A stretch of 41,327 nucleotides of DNA from Rhodovulum sp. 12E13 (GCF_003340565.1 NZ_QPLK01000025.1:1-41327), one strand, 5' to 3'; numbered from the stretch's first letter, positions 1 to 8,969 are shown. Program-made: numbers and translations. The notes: generated by a model not told the origin, from the sequence alone.

Positions 1-48
1 GAGCAACTCGACCTGTTCGAAGCATTGAGCCTGCCGAAACCCGCCTGA
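1..48 (+). CDS. 3' end of an unidentified protein (partial)
   Basis: The first 48 bases read in frame 1 as 15 residues, EQLDLFEALSLPKPA, followed by TGA. The gene starts before the window. The fragment is too short to assign to a family. It points toward the integrase remnant that follows, with about 50 bp between the two stop codons. It could still be a chance reading frame, because only 15 codons are visible. Confidence 0.4.
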   Translation, partial: EQLDLFEALSLPKPA

Positions 49-99
49 CGCACCTTGTCGTCACAAAAACGCGAACTCCCCGCCAACAATATCAATCGC

Positions 100-728
100 T
101 TATCGGATCAACTGTCGAACTTCGGTGGCCTGCCAGTGATTGTTGTATCGCCTCGCGTCGTCTTCGGTGATCTCGTGCATGTTCTTGTTCGAGACGACCT
201 CGGTGAAGATTCGTTCAGCGTGCTTGTACCGGTTGCGCCACTGCCGCTTCTGGTCCTTGTGCTTCCCCTTCAACTTGTGCTGCCAGCGCTCCTGCATGAT
301 CGTCGGCATATCGAGGATCTTTGCATGCGGGACTTCGCAGGCTCCGAGTGCCGCCGGTACGACGGGCGAGTCCGTGGGGATGACCGCGAGCTTCTCGATC
401 CTTTTGACCAGCTCCTCGAGTGGTCCAGCCAGGAGGCCGTCGATCGGGACATACGGGAGCTGAAGGTCGTCAAGTAGCGCCACCGCGCCTTCGAAGGCCT
501 CGACGGAGGGCCCCTGGTTTTCTTGCAGAAGGCGAGCCTTCCAGACCTTTCGGAGCGCTTTCTTCTTCAGAAGGGCGACCGCCCTGGCCTCCGCTTCATC
601 CGGGTCTTCAGTGACTGATTGATCTCGGTCCGGCTCTCCACGGCCCGGAACTCGGCAGGGACCCGCCAGCGCAAGTAGTAGACACTGCCTCGGGGCTCGA
701 CGCCGTCGATGCAATTGGATGCGGTCAT
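100..728 (-). pseudogene. Frameshifted, truncated phage-type integrase (DUF6538/tyrosine recombinase N-terminal part)
   Basis: Reading from 728 leftward, the first frame gives IDGVEPRGSVYYLRWRVP, the opening typical of DUF6538-containing tyrosine recombinases, then EINQSLKTR. About base 605 that frame breaks. The homologous continuation (EAEARAVALLKKKALRKVW) lies in another frame, consistent with loss of one base near the codons for SLKTRD. The second frame runs through a core-binding-like helical segment to NNHW and stops at 100. The catalytic domain with the Arg-His-Arg-Tyr set is absent, so the protein cannot recombine DNA. Intact relatives are roughly 400-600 residues; about 210 codons remain here. 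It is probably the scar of an integrated element. No tRNA or att repeat was recognised beside it. Confidence 0.75.
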
Positions 729-1116
729 GGGACGGGTGCTCCACAGTTTGCCACACAACGGAGCCGCGGGTCACTCTCGGTTGTCCGACCCGTTCAGGCT
801 CCAAGTGTCGAAGAAGTGGGAGCTTTTTCAGGGCGGCGGAAATCGCGTCTCCGCCGGCGATAATTCTCTCCCGGGCACCATCGTCGGCAGCTGCCGGGAT
901 TGGGCGGCTCACGGACGGTGCTATGGCAATCTTCCGTCGCCAGGCTCGGTGATACAGGGCCGGAGCGGTGGCCTCTTCGTTGCGAAGGTAAACGATGCTC
1001 TTGGCAGACCGGAGGCGGGCGCCGCGGCGCGATGCGCAGCCGCAAGGCTTGACCCTCCTCACCGCCTGCATGACAGTTCGCGCAACGCCCGCACGCTGCC
1101 CCGAAGAGGATCCTCC
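729..1116. other. Intergenic stretch, no gene recognised
   Basis: This 388-bp stretch lies between the integrase remnant and the DUF2125 gene. Open frames on the minus strand are extensions of high-GC noise and show no family signature. A minus-strand segment near 770-930 has a protein-like composition (ARERIIAGGDAISAALKKL) but no clear start or homologue I recognise. It may be further debris of the mobile element. The bases just before 1117 carry the ribosome binding site of the next gene. Confidence 0.4.
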
Positions 1117-2634
1117 ATGCGCACCGCCCTGCTCGCCGGCGCCTCGGCCGCCGCTCTCCTTTCGCCCACGCTCGCCCTCGGCCTGACGCCCGAAGAGGCC
1201 TGGCAGAGCTGGCAGGACGCCGCCGACGAGGCGGGCGTCGCCCTGACCGTGGCCGACCGCACCGCGAGCGGCGATACCCTCACGCTGACGGGCGTCGCCT
1301 ACGCCCTCGAGGCCGAGGACGGCACCACCATGTCCGGAACGATGGACGAGGTCGTGTTCGCCGCGCAGGGCGACGACACGGTCGTGGTGACCCTGCCCGA
1401 GAGCTACCCGCTCACCCTCTCCGATCCCGGCCTCGACGGCATGCCGCCGGGCAGCGCGGCGATGACGATCTCGCATCCCGGCCTGTCGCTCGTGATGTCC
1501 GGCACCGACGACGGCGGCACCGCCACCGACTACGCCGCCCCGGAGATCGCGGTCACGCTCGTCGAGGTGGCAGAGGGCGGCACCGCGCAGGATATCTCCG
1601 GTTCGGTCACCCTGACCGGGGTGGAGGGGCGCAATACCCGCGGCGGCGGCGACATGCCCTCGGTCGAGAGCGCCTTCACCGCCGCGGAGGTCGCCGCCGC
1701 CTTCGTCGGCACCGACCCCGAGACAGGCGGCACCTTCGACTTCAGCATGAGCGCGGCGGATGTCAGTTCCACCTCGTCCGGCACGCTGTCCTCGCTCTAC
1801 GCCGCCAGCGACGACCTCGGGGCGCTGATCGAGGACGGCTTCGCCGTGCGGGGCGAGGGCGGCACCGGCCCCGTCGCGCTCACCCTCGTGACCGAGGGGA
1901 TGCCCGAGAGCTTCTCGCTCGACGCGGGCATGACCGGCACTTCCGGCACCGTTCGCATCGACGGCGAGCGGATGGAGTACGATTTCGGCTTCGATGGCAC
2001 CGCCTTCACCGCCTCGGGCTCCGAGATCCCGTTTCCGCAGGTGACGGGGGGCCTCGGGGCGCTGCGGACGCTCATCTCGGTGCCCTCCACGCCCACCGAC
2101 GACGCGCAGCCGATGGACCTGACCGTGGCGCTGCGCGACCTGACGCTCGGCGAAGAGATCTGGTCGCTCTTCGACCCGGCCGGCCAACTGCCGCGCGACC
2201 CCGCGACGCTGGTCGTCGACCTCGGCGGCCAGATGCGGATGCTGACCGACATGTTCTCGGAAGAGGCCATGATGTCGGCCGAGGCTCCGGCCGAGGTGAC
2301 CGCGCTCGACATCGAGGAACTGCGTCTGGCGCTCGCCGGCGCCCTGCTGACGGGCGAGGGCGGCTTCACCTTCGACTACGATGCGCCGGGGCCCTTCGGG
2401 CCGGGCTCGCCCGCGCCCGACGGCGGGGTGAACCTGCGCCTCGAAGGCGGGCAGGGCCTGCTCGAGACGCTGGTCGGCATGGGGCTGCTGCCCGAGGAGC
2501 AGGCAATGATGGTCCGCATGATGACCGGCATGGTCGCCCGGCCGGCGCCGGAAGGCGGCGACGTGCTGCTCTCCGACATCACCGTGCAGCCCGACGGCAC
2601 GGTGCTGGCCAACGGCGCGCCTCTGCCGTTCTGA
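1117..2634 (+). CDS. DUF2125 domain-containing exported protein
   Basis: This protein has 505 residues and no known enzymatic role. Residues 1-21 form a signal peptide (MRTALLAGASAAALLSPTLA), so it is probably periplasmic or envelope-bound. The mature start LTPEEAWQSWQDAADEAG and the beta-rich, Asp/Gly/Thr-rich body match the DUF2125 family common in Rhodobacterales. The frame is open upstream to 709, but the ATG at 1117 is preferred because it gives a clean signal peptide and follows a GAAGAGGATCC purine stretch. There is no clear operon partner: the integrase scar lies upstream and tldE starts 229 bp downstream. The family call rests on the N-terminal pattern and composition. The function is unknown. 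Confidence 0.75.
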   Translation: MRTALLAGASAAALLSPTLALGLTPEEAWQSWQDAADEAGVALTVADRTASGDTLTLTGVAYALEAEDGTTMSGTMDEVVFAAQGDDTVVVTLPESYPLTLSDPGLDGMPPGSAAMTISHPGLSLVMSGTDDGGTATDYAAPEIAVTLVEVAEGGTAQDISGSVTLTGVEGRNTRGGGDMPSVESAFTAAEVAAAFVGTDPETGGTFDFSMSAADVSSTSSGTLSSLYAASDDLGALIEDGFAVRGEGGTGPVALTLVTEGMPESFSLDAGMTGTSGTVRIDGERMEYDFGFDGTAFTASGSEIPFPQVTGGLGALRTLISVPSTPTDDAQPMDLTVALRDLTLGEEIWSLFDPAGQLPRDPATLVVDLGGQMRMLTDMFSEEAMMSAEAPAEVTALDIEELRLALAGALLTGEGGFTFDYDAPGPFGPGSPAPDGGVNLRLEGGQGLLETLVGMGLLPEEQAMMVRMMTGMVARPAPEGGDVLLSDITVQPDGTVLANGAPLPF

Positions 2635-2863
2635 TCGCTGCCGGAGCGCGCCCCCGGGCTGCGCCCCGGCCCGCGCTGGCCATCCTGCGCCGCTGGCGCG
2701 CGGCCCGGCCACCCTCGCCATGGCATCGGCCGCCCTTGCGCCGGGCGGCCGCTCAGCCTAGCTGCCTGAGATGCGGCGCGGCCCCGGCTGCGCGCTCTCC
2801 CCACGCGGCGTGCCCGAGGGCGTGTCGCCGCCCGCCCCTGCCCGTCCGCCAACCGGAGGCCCC

Positions 2864-4210
2864 ATGCACGAGCCGCTCGACCGCCTGTCCCATGCCCTGC
2901 TCGACGCCGCGCGCTCGGCCGGGGCCGAGGCGGCCGACGCCATCGCGGTCGCCGGCACGTCGCTTGCCATCGACGTGCGCGCCGGCGCGCTGGAGCAGGC
3001 CGAGCGGGCCGAGGGGGTCGACGTGGGCCTGCGGGTGATGATGGGGCGGCGGCAGGCCTGCGTGTCGTCGTCCGAGACCTCGGCCGAGACCTTCGCCGAG
3101 ATGGCCGAGCGCGCGGTCGCCATGGCCCGCGAGGCGCCAGAGGATCCCGGCGTCATGCAGGCCGACCCCGCGATGCTGGCCACCGACACCGACATGGCGC
3201 GCCTCGAGATGGACGACCCCGCGCCCGAGCCCGATCCCGCCGCACTGGAAGAGGCCGCGCGTGCGGCCGAGGCGGCCGCGCTCTCGGTCACCGGCATCTC
3301 GACTGTCGAAAGCGCTTCGGCCGCCTATGGCCGCCGTCGCGTGCACCTGGCGACCTCGGGCGGCTTCTCCGCCGGCTGGGCGCGGACCGATTCCAGCCTG
3401 TCCTGCATCGCCATCACCGGCGAGGGCACCGGGATGGAGCGCGATTATTGCGGCGAGGGGCGCGTCTGGCGCGCCGACCTGCCGAGCCCCGACTGGGTGG
3501 GGCGCACCGCCGCCGAGCGCACCGTCGCCCGGGCAGGCGCCCGCAAGCCCCCGACCGGCCGATACCCCGTGCTTTACGACGAGCGCGTGGCGGGCGGCCT
3601 GATCGGCCACCTCGTGGCGGCGGTCAACGGCACGGCCATCGTGCGCGGGGCCTCCTGGCTGACGGGCGCGCTGGGCGAAGAGGTGCTGCCCGTGGGCCTC
3701 TCGCTCGTGGAAGAGCCGCACCGCCCGCGCGCCTCGGCCTCGCGCCTGTTCGACGGAGAGGGCCTGCCGACCGAGACGCGCCCGCTGGTCGACGACGGCA
3801 CGCTCGTGCGCTGGGTGCTCGACCTCTCCACCGCGGCCAAGCTGGGCCTCGACAGCACGGCGAACGCGGCGCGCGGCACGTCCTCTCCGCCCTCGCCGTC
3901 TGCCGGCAATCTTCGGCTGACGCCGGGCGCGCGCAGCCGCGAGGAGCTGATCGCCGAGATGGGCACCGGCCTGCTGGTCACGTCGCTCATCGGCGCCACG
4001 ATCAACCCCACCACCGGCGACTACTCGCGCGGCGCGTCGGGCTTCTGGGTCGAGAACGGCGAGATCGCCTACCCGGTCAACGAATGCACCATCGCGGGCA
4101 ACCTGCGCGAGATGCTGCGCACGGTGGTGCCGGCCAACGACGCCCGCCCGCACCTTGCGCGCGTCGTGCCGTCGCTGCTGGTCGAGGGCCTCACCCTTGC
4201 CGGCGCCTGA
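2864..4210 (+). CDS. tldE: TldE/PmbA-type metalloprotease subunit
   Basis: This protein has 448 residues, the usual length for TldE/PmbA (about 450). TldE pairs with TldD as a cytoplasmic protease that degrades unfolded peptides and, in other bacteria, matures modified peptides such as microcin B17. TldE is the subunit without the metal site, and no HExxxH motif is visible here, as expected. Family hallmarks include DVGLRVMMGRRQACVSS near residues 45-65, GLLVTSLIGATINPTTGDYS near 370-390 and the closing NLREMLRTVVPANDAR. The ATG at 2864 follows GGAGG at 2855-2859, which decides the start over the longer frame from 2771. The stop lies just 5 bp before the GTG of cysQ, so the two are probably cotranscribed. 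No tldD is present in the window. Confidence 0.9.
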   Translation: MHEPLDRLSHALLDAARSAGAEAADAIAVAGTSLAIDVRAGALEQAERAEGVDVGLRVMMGRRQACVSSSETSAETFAEMAERAVAMAREAPEDPGVMQADPAMLATDTDMARLEMDDPAPEPDPAALEEAARAAEAAALSVTGISTVESASAAYGRRRVHLATSGGFSAGWARTDSSLSCIAITGEGTGMERDYCGEGRVWRADLPSPDWVGRTAAERTVARAGARKPPTGRYPVLYDERVAGGLIGHLVAAVNGTAIVRGASWLTGALGEEVLPVGLSLVEEPHRPRASASRLFDGEGLPTETRPLVDDGTLVRWVLDLSTAAKLGLDSTANAARGTSSPPSPSAGNLRLTPGARSREELIAEMGTGLLVTSLIGATINPTTGDYSRGASGFWVENGEIAYPVNECTIAGNLREMLRTVVPANDARPHLARVVPSLLVEGLTLAGA

Positions 4211-4214
4211 GCTC

Positions 4215-5033
4215 GTGAGCCGGACCGCGCCCGCCCCCGACCCGGCCGCCGATCTGGCGCTGCTGGCCGAGGCGGCCGAGGGCGCGGCCGAGATCGCCCT
4301 CTCTCACTGGCGGCAGGACCCGAAGGTGTGGGACAAGCCGGGCGACGAGGGGCCGGTCACCGAGGCCGACCTCGCCGTCGACGCCTACCTCTTCGAGCGC
4401 CTGCGCGCCGCCCGGCCGGGCTATGGCTGGATGTCGGAGGAGACGCCCGACGACCTCGCCGCGCGCGCGGCCGACACGCTTTTCATCGTCGACCCGATCG
4501 ACGGCACCCGCGCCTATGCGCGCGGCGAGCCCGTCTGGGCGCATTCGCTCGCCGTCGTCCATGCCGGACGTCCCGTGGCAGCAGTGGTCCACCTGCCCGC
4601 CGAGGGGGTGCGCTACGCCGCCGCCGCCGGGCACGGCGCCACACGAGACGGCGCGCCCATCGCTCCCGTCGCCGTGCCGCCCGCGCTCGACGCGGCCGAC
4701 ATGCTGGTGACGCGCCCCAACCTCGCCGCCGGGCTCTGGCGCGGCCCGGTGCCCTCGCTCGCGCGCCATTTCCGCCCCTCGCTGGCCTACCGGATCGCGC
4801 TCGTGGCCGAGGGCCGCTTCGACGGCATGCTGACCTTACGCGATTCGTGGGAATGGGACGTGGCCGCCGGCGCGCTGATCGCCGAAGAGGCCGGCGCCCG
4901 CGTGACCGACCGGGCGGGCCGGCCGCTGTCGTTCAACAACGCCGGGCGAAAGACCGCGGGCGTGCTGGCCGCGCCGCCCACGCTCCATGCCGAGACGCTG
5001 GCGCGCCTCGCCCCCGGCGCCCGGATCGAGTGA
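4215..5033 (+). CDS. cysQ: Inositol monophosphatase-family 3'(2'),5'-bisphosphate nucleotidase (CysQ-like)
   Basis: This is a Mg-dependent phosphatase of 272 residues. CysQ removes the 3' phosphate of PAP, the by-product of sulfate assimilation; some relatives act on inositol phosphates. Both signature motifs are intact: IVDPIDGTRAY (motif A, metal-binding Asp residues) near residue 95 and WEWDVAAGALIAEEAG (motif B) near residue 215. The Glu-Glu pair of SEET near 76 also belongs to the metal site. The GTG at 4215 is chosen because it begins just after the tldE stop and gives the normal family length. A longer frame from 4155 would overlap tldE by 56 bp. The same order, cysQ then waaA and lpxK, is common in Rhodobacterales. 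Confidence 0.85.
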   Translation: MSRTAPAPDPAADLALLAEAAEGAAEIALSHWRQDPKVWDKPGDEGPVTEADLAVDAYLFERLRAARPGYGWMSEETPDDLAARAADTLFIVDPIDGTRAYARGEPVWAHSLAVVHAGRPVAAVVHLPAEGVRYAAAAGHGATRDGAPIAPVAVPPALDAADMLVTRPNLAAGLWRGPVPSLARHFRPSLAYRIALVAEGRFDGMLTLRDSWEWDVAAGALIAEEAGARVTDRAGRPLSFNNAGRKTAGVLAAPPTLHAETLARLAPGARIE

Positions 5034-5125
5034 TGCAAGGCCGCGGAGCCGGTATCGGTGGCAGCGCGGCTTGACTGCGCCGCGCCCGATCGTAGCCTGC
5101 CGAGACGGCGCGAGGGAGGAGAACG

Positions 5126-5263
5126 GTGACCGACCGATCGCATCGGGTGCCCGCCGCACGGGGCCGAGGCCGGGCGGGCAGCCCCGCCCGACCCACGGCC
5201 GCCCGCCCCACGGCCGCCCGACGCACGGCTGCCGGCCCCGCACAGGCCGAGCGCCCGTGCTGA
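5126..5263 (+). CDS. Possible 45-residue leader ORF coupled to waaA
   Basis: A GTG at 5126 sits 4 bp after an excellent ribosome binding site (GGGAGGAG, 5114-5121). It opens a 45-codon frame rich in Arg, Ala and Pro. Its TGA (5261-5263) overlaps the first codons of the GTG start chosen for waaA (5257), a layout suited to translational coupling. The peptide is low-complexity because it reads through a 15-bp tandem repeat (5192-5236), and no homologue is recognised. Alternatively, the ribosome binding site belongs to waaA and a length change in the repeat has put the two out of frame. Confidence 0.35.
   Translation: MTDRSHRVPAARGRGRAGSPARPTAARPTAARRTAAGPAQAERPC
5192..5236 (+). repeat. 15-bp tandem repeat, about three units
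   Basis: The unit CCCACGGCCGCCCG plus one base occurs exactly at 5192-5205 and 5207-5220. A third, diverged copy (CGCACGGCTGCCGG) starts at 5222. The period is 15 bp, so gain or loss of a unit would not shift the frame, but changes inside a unit would. It lies between a strong ribosome binding site and the likely start of waaA. Confidence 0.7.
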
Positions 5264-6564
5264 GACGTGCGGTGCAGTCAGGCCTCGTCAGGGCGTCGCC
5301 CGGCGAAAGCGGGCGCGGCCCGGTCGGCTGGCTGCGCCGCGCTCTAGGCGTCGCGCGCCCCGCAGAGCCCGGGCCCCGCCTGCCCTCGGAGCGGCAGCCT
5401 GTCCTCCGAGCCCACACGCGCCGCCTGCTCTGCATCGGCCCCGACCACCGGGCCTTCGCCGACCTTTCCGACCGGCTCGCCGACGACCTGCCGGATCTCG
5501 AGATCCTCCTGCCCGCCGCCCCGCCCGGCGCAATGGCGGCGACCACGGGGGCCGAGGCTTCGCGCGCCAGCCAGCCGCCGGCCGAACGGGGGCGGCGCGC
5601 GGCCGGTCGCTGGATCGCCGCCACCGCGCCCGACCTCGCGCTCTGGCATGGCGAGATCGGCCCCGGGCCGTTGCTCGAGGCGTTGCTTGCCGCGCAGGTG
5701 CCCGTGGTCGCCGTCGACGTGCCCACGCCACCGGGCGAAGTCGGGCGGCGGCGCGCATGGCGCAACCTGCTGGGCGGCCTGTCCCGCATCCTCGTCCGCG
5801 ACGAAGCGGCAGCGCGCGCCCTGCGGCAACTCGGGCCGGCCGGCCTGCGCCTCGAGGTTGCGGGGCGCTTCGTCCCCGTCCCCGACCCGCCACCCTGCGA
5901 CGAGAGCGACCGCGATCATTTTGCCCAGCTTCTGCACGGCCGGCCCGCCTGGCTCGCCGTCCTCCCCACCGAGGCCGAGATCCCCGCCTTCGTCGAGGCG
6001 CACCGCCTCGCGCTGCAGGGCGCGCACCGGTTGCTGCTCCTGCTCTGCCCGCGCGACCCAGCGCAGGGCGCAGCGCTCGCCTCGTGGCTCAGGGGCGAAG
6101 GCTGGCGGGTCGCGCGGCACAACGCGGGCGAGGAGCCGGACGACGGCACCGAGGTCTTCGTCGTGGACGACCCAGGGGAAATCGGGCTGTGGTATCGCCT
6201 CGCCCCGATTTGCGCGATCGGTGGCAGCTTCCGCCCGGACGCGGGCGGCGCGGCCGACCCGGCCGACGCGGCCCGGCTCGGCTCGGCGATCCTCTGCGGG
6301 CCCGAAGGCGCGCCGCACGCCGAGTGGATCGAGCGGCTCGACCGCGCGGGCGGCATGGCCCGCGTCCAGGAACTCGGCAGCCTTGGCGTCGTCCTGTCCG
6401 ACATGCTCCCGCCCGATCGTGCCGCATCGCTGGCGCAGGTGGCTTGGGACGTGGCGAGCGACGGCGCCCGCGTGCAGGAGCGCGTCGTGGCCGCCCTGCG
6501 CGACGTGCTGCGCGACACATCTTCGGGGGCGCCGCCGGGGCCGCGTGCCAGGGGCGAGGGCTGA
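5257..6564 (+). CDS. waaA: 3-deoxy-D-manno-octulosonic acid (Kdo) transferase-like glycosyltransferase
   Basis: This protein has 435 residues and belongs to the WaaA/KdtA family, which adds Kdo to lipid IVA at the inner membrane. The best match is the C-terminal half: [20 protein letters not shown] followed by [20 protein letters not shown], which aligns with the family pattern of TxGExGxxYxxA then GGHNxxEPAxxGxxxxxGP. The His-Asn of that pattern is missing, and I cannot see the usual SxGE segment with the catalytic Glu in the N-terminal half. This may therefore be the diverged WaaA-like protein that sits beside lpxK in many Rhodobacterales. The start is uncertain: the GTG at 5257 gives family length, and the strong ribosome binding site lies further up at 5114. 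The gene overlaps lpxK by one base (TGATG). Confidence 0.7.
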   Translation: MLRRAVQSGLVRASPGESGRGPVGWLRRALGVARPAEPGPRLPSERQPVLRAHTRRLLCIGPDHRAFADLSDRLADDLPDLEILLPAAPPGAMAATTGAEASRASQPPAERGRRAAGRWIAATAPDLALWHGEIGPGPLLEALLAAQVPVVAVDVPTPPGEVGRRRAWRNLLGGLSRILVRDEAAARALRQLGPAGLRLEVAGRFVPVPDPPPCDESDRDHFAQLLHGRPAWLAVLPTEAEIPAFVEAHRLALQGAHRLLLLLCPRDPAQGAALASWLRGEGWRVARHNAGEEPDDGTEVFVVDDPGEIGLWYRLAPICAIGGSFRPDAGGAADPADAARLGSAILCGPEGAPHAEWIERLDRAGGMARVQELGSLGVVLSDMLPPDRAASLAQVAWDVASDGARVQERVVAALRDVLRDTSSGAPPGPRARGEG

Positions 6565-7556
6565 TGCGCCCGCCCGCCTTCTGGTCGGCCCCGCCCGACA
6601 GTCCCGGCCTCGCCGCGCGTGCGCTCGCGCCGCTTGGCCGGCTCTATGCCGGCGCCACCGCGCGGCGCGTGGCACGCGAGCCGAAGCACCGCGCCGGCGT
6701 GCCGGTCATCTGCGTGGGCAACCTCACCGCGGGCGGCACGGGCAAGACGCCGACCGTCATCGCGCTGGTGCAGCTCTTGGGCGAGGGCACCCACGTCGTC
6801 ACGCGGGGCCACGGCGGCCGCCTCGAGGGGCCGGTGCGGGTGGAGGAACGGCGCCACCGCGCCGAAGACGTGGGCGACGAGCCGCTCCTGCTCGCCGCCT
6901 TCGCGCCGACCTGGGTGGCGAAGGACCGCGCCGCCGGCGTGCGCGCGGCCGAGGCTGCCGGTGCGGCGCGTGTCGTGCTCGACGACGGCCACCAGAACCC
7001 CTCGGTGGCGAAGGACCTTTCGCTCGTCGTGGCCGACGCGCATGCAGGCTTCGGCAACGCGCGATGCATCCCCGCCGGCCCGCTGCGCGAGCCCGTGGCG
7101 GCGGGCCTCGCCCGCGCCGACCTGCTCCTGACGATCGGCGACGAGGCCGCGCAGGCCCGCTTCGACGCGACATGGGGTGATGCGGTGACGGTGCCGCGCC
7201 TGCGCGGCCGCCTCGCGCCCCTGCCGACCGGGATGGACTGGGCCGGCCTGCCCGCCCTCGCCTTCGCGGGGATAGGCCGCCCCGAGAAGTTCTTCGCCAC
7301 GCTCCGCGCCCTCGGCGCCGACCTCCGCCGCGCCGAGGCGCTCGACGACCACCAGCCCTTCACGCGCGCCCTGCTGACCCGCCTAGAGACCGAGGCGAAG
7401 CTCGTCGGCGCGCAGATGGTCACGACCGAGAAGGATGCCGCGCGCCTGCCGCCCGACTTTCGGCCAAAGGTGCTCACCCTGCCGGTGCGGCTCGAGATCG
7501 ACGACAGGGCGCCCCTCGACGCGGCGCTGGAGCGCTCTGCGGCCGCCCGGAGCTGA
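6564..7556 (+). CDS. lpxK: Tetraacyldisaccharide 4'-kinase
   Basis: LpxK phosphorylates the 4' position of the lipid A disaccharide at the cytoplasmic face of the inner membrane. The 330-residue protein has the expected length. The Walker A segment [13 protein letters not shown] lies near residues 51-63, and the Walker B-like VVLDDGHQN near 138-146. The family elements [31 protein letters not shown] and [12 protein letters not shown] are all present. The ATG overlaps the waaA stop by one base, so the two genes are translationally coupled. Together they cover two consecutive steps of Kdo2-lipid A assembly. A strong palindrome at 7597-7622 follows and probably ends the transcript. Confidence 0.93.
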   Translation: MRPPAFWSAPPDSPGLAARALAPLGRLYAGATARRVAREPKHRAGVPVICVGNLTAGGTGKTPTVIALVQLLGEGTHVVTRGHGGRLEGPVRVEERRHRAEDVGDEPLLLAAFAPTWVAKDRAAGVRAAEAAGAARVVLDDGHQNPSVAKDLSLVVADAHAGFGNARCIPAGPLREPVAAGLARADLLLTIGDEAAQARFDATWGDAVTVPRLRGRLAPLPTGMDWAGLPALAFAGIGRPEKFFATLRALGADLRRAEALDDHQPFTRALLTRLETEAKLVGAQMVTTEKDAARLPPDFRPKVLTLPVRLEIDDRAPLDAALERSAAARS

Positions 7557-7596
7557 CCCCGACCCCGCCGCGCGCGCCCCCCTTGGTGCAGAGCGC

Positions 7597-7622
7597 GGAA
7601 AGGCGTTTGCAAACGCCTTTCC
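7597..7622. terminator. 26-bp perfect palindrome between convergent lpxK and dsbA
   Basis: The segment reads GGAAAGGCGTTTG and then its exact reverse complement, so both strands form the same hairpin. It ends in a TTTCC run on the plus strand and, by symmetry, on the minus strand. It sits between the stop codons of two convergent genes (7556 and 7632), so a bidirectional terminator is the simplest reading. Perfect symmetry without a loop also suits a protein-binding operator, which is less likely at this position. Confidence 0.7.
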
Positions 7623-7631
7623 CCGCGCCGT

Positions 7632-8300
7632 TCAGTCGCCGAGCTTCTCGTCGAGGATCTCGGCGAAATCGGCATAGGGCATGTTTGAGAACTTCTCGCC
7701 ATCGATGATGAACGAGGGCGTCGCGTTGATCCCGTCGGCTTCGGCGTTCTGCTGGTACCACGCCACCAGGGTCTGCGCCTTCTGCCCGTCCGACAGGCAG
7801 GTATCGAGCTGCTCGTCGGTCAGGCCCGCGGTCTTGCCGATGCGGCGCAGCTTGTCGACGACCTCGGTGGGCTCGCCCCGCGTCCATTCGCGCTGGCGCT
7901 CGTAGATCAGATCGGCGATGCCGAAATAGCGCTCCTCGCCACCGCAGCGGGCGACCATCCCCGCCCAGAGGCCGGGTCGATCGAAATAGACCTCGCGATG
8001 GACGAAGCGGACCTGCCCGGTATCGACGTAATTCTCCTTGAGACGCGGGAAGACCTCCTCGTGGAAGGTGGCGCAGTGGGGGCAGGTGAACGAGGCGTAT
8101 TCGATCACCGTGACGGCCGCGTCCCGGGGCCCCAGAGCCATCTCGGCGATCGACGAGGTGTCGATCCCGGCAGCCTCCTGCGCCTCGGCGGCCATGGGCA
8201 GGGCGGGCAGCGCGCGGTCGGGCGCGGGCCGGGCGAACCAGAAGACGGCGGCGCCGGCGAGGGTCACGGCGAGGAGGGAGAGAAGGGGGATACGGGTCAT
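7632..8300 (-). CDS. DsbA-family thiol:disulfide interchange protein
   Basis: This protein has 222 residues and a thioredoxin fold of the DsbA_4/DsbG-like group. It probably oxidises or isomerises disulfides in the periplasm. Residues 5-23 form a hydrophobic signal or anchor segment (PLLSLLAVTLAGAAVFWF). The active site is CPHC at residues 73-76 in EYASFTCPHCATFHEE, and the cis-Pro loop appears as NATPSFIIDG near 193-202. The ATG at 8300 is preferred; the longer frame to 8396 would place charged sequence before the signal. The stop of the upstream dciA gene is 8 bp away, so the two form an operon. The pair next to mutY is a common alphaproteobacterial arrangement. Confidence 0.9.
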   Translation of the reverse strand: MTRIPLLSLLAVTLAGAAVFWFARPAPDRALPALPMAAEAQEAAGIDTSSIAEMALGPRDAAVTVIEYASFTCPHCATFHEEVFPRLKENYVDTGQVRFVHREVYFDRPGLWAGMVARCGGEERYFGIADLIYERQREWTRGEPTEVVDKLRRIGKTAGLTDEQLDTCLSDGQKAQTLVAWYQQNAEADGINATPSFIIDGEKFSNMPYADFAEILDEKLGD

Positions 8301-8307
8301 GTCTGTG

Positions 8308-8874
8308 TCATGGCCTTTCGTCTGTGTCGGGCGCGGCATGCCCGCACCGGGAGAGGACGTTGGCACCGAGGCGAGCGAGCGCGGCCCGGAGGCCATCGTC
8401 GGCCACGCCCTCGGCGTAGCTTTGACCGGCCTGCGCGGCGACCGGGTCGGGCGCGCGCGGGGCGCGCGCGCCGGTGAAGGCGGCCTGCCCCTCGGCGAAG
8501 CCGGTGGGCGCGGTCTGGGTCAGGCGAATCCGGCTGATCGCGGCGTAACCGTAGCAGGCGTTGATACGCTCGCGCAGCCGCGGCTCGTGCATCTGCAGCA
8601 GGGGTGCGTGGGCGCCGGTCGTCAACAGCGTCAGCGTCGCGCCGAGGCCCCCCCTAGCGTAACTCACCTCGACCGGACGGGCGATGGCGGCAATGTCGCT
8701 GCCCGCCACCTCGTCCCAGTGGGTCAGCAGGCGCGACACCGCGAATCCCCGCGATTCCGAGGCGGTGCGCACACGCGTCTCCACCAGCGCGCCAGCCTGC
8801 CGGAAGCCGCGCCCGCGGCGCGTCGTGCGCGCCTGCCCCGCGGTCTTGCCGTCTGCGGATGTTCCGCTCGCCAT
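8308..8874 (-). CDS. dciA: DUF721 (DciA-like) protein
   Basis: This protein has 188 residues. DUF721 includes DciA, the loader of the replicative helicase DnaB in bacteria that lack DnaC, and alphaproteobacteria generally use it. The family core is visible at about residues 40-130: VSRLLTHWDEVAGSDIAAIA, then a beta-rich stretch ending in LRERINACYGYAAISRIRL. The C-terminal 50 residues are Ala/Gly-rich and probably disordered. The start is uncertain. The ATG at 8874 gives a basic N-terminus, and an in-frame ATG at 8919 is possible. The gene is divergent from mutY (96 bp apart) and followed by dsbA within 8 bp. Confidence 0.75.
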   Translation of the reverse strand: MASGTSADGKTAGQARTTRRGRGFRQAGALVETRVRTASESRGFAVSRLLTHWDEVAGSDIAAIARPVEVSYARGGLGATLTLLTTGAHAPLLQMHEPRLRERINACYGYAAISRIRLTQTAPTGFAEGQAAFTGARAPRAPDPVAAQAGQSYAEGVADDGLRAALARLGANVLSRCGHAAPDTDERP

Positions 8875-8969
8875 GCGCGCCCGTCCCGCCCTGCCTTTCC
8901 TGCACTCGCCTCCTATCATATCGGGGCGACGGCAAAGGGCCAGCGAGACGATGGAAATGAGCGTCAAGA

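Noticed and set aside
729-2721. The upstream part of an 873-codon minus frame opposite the DUF2125 gene
   Set aside because: Only its last 170 or so codons, inside the integrase remnant, look like a protein. The rest is antisense noise.
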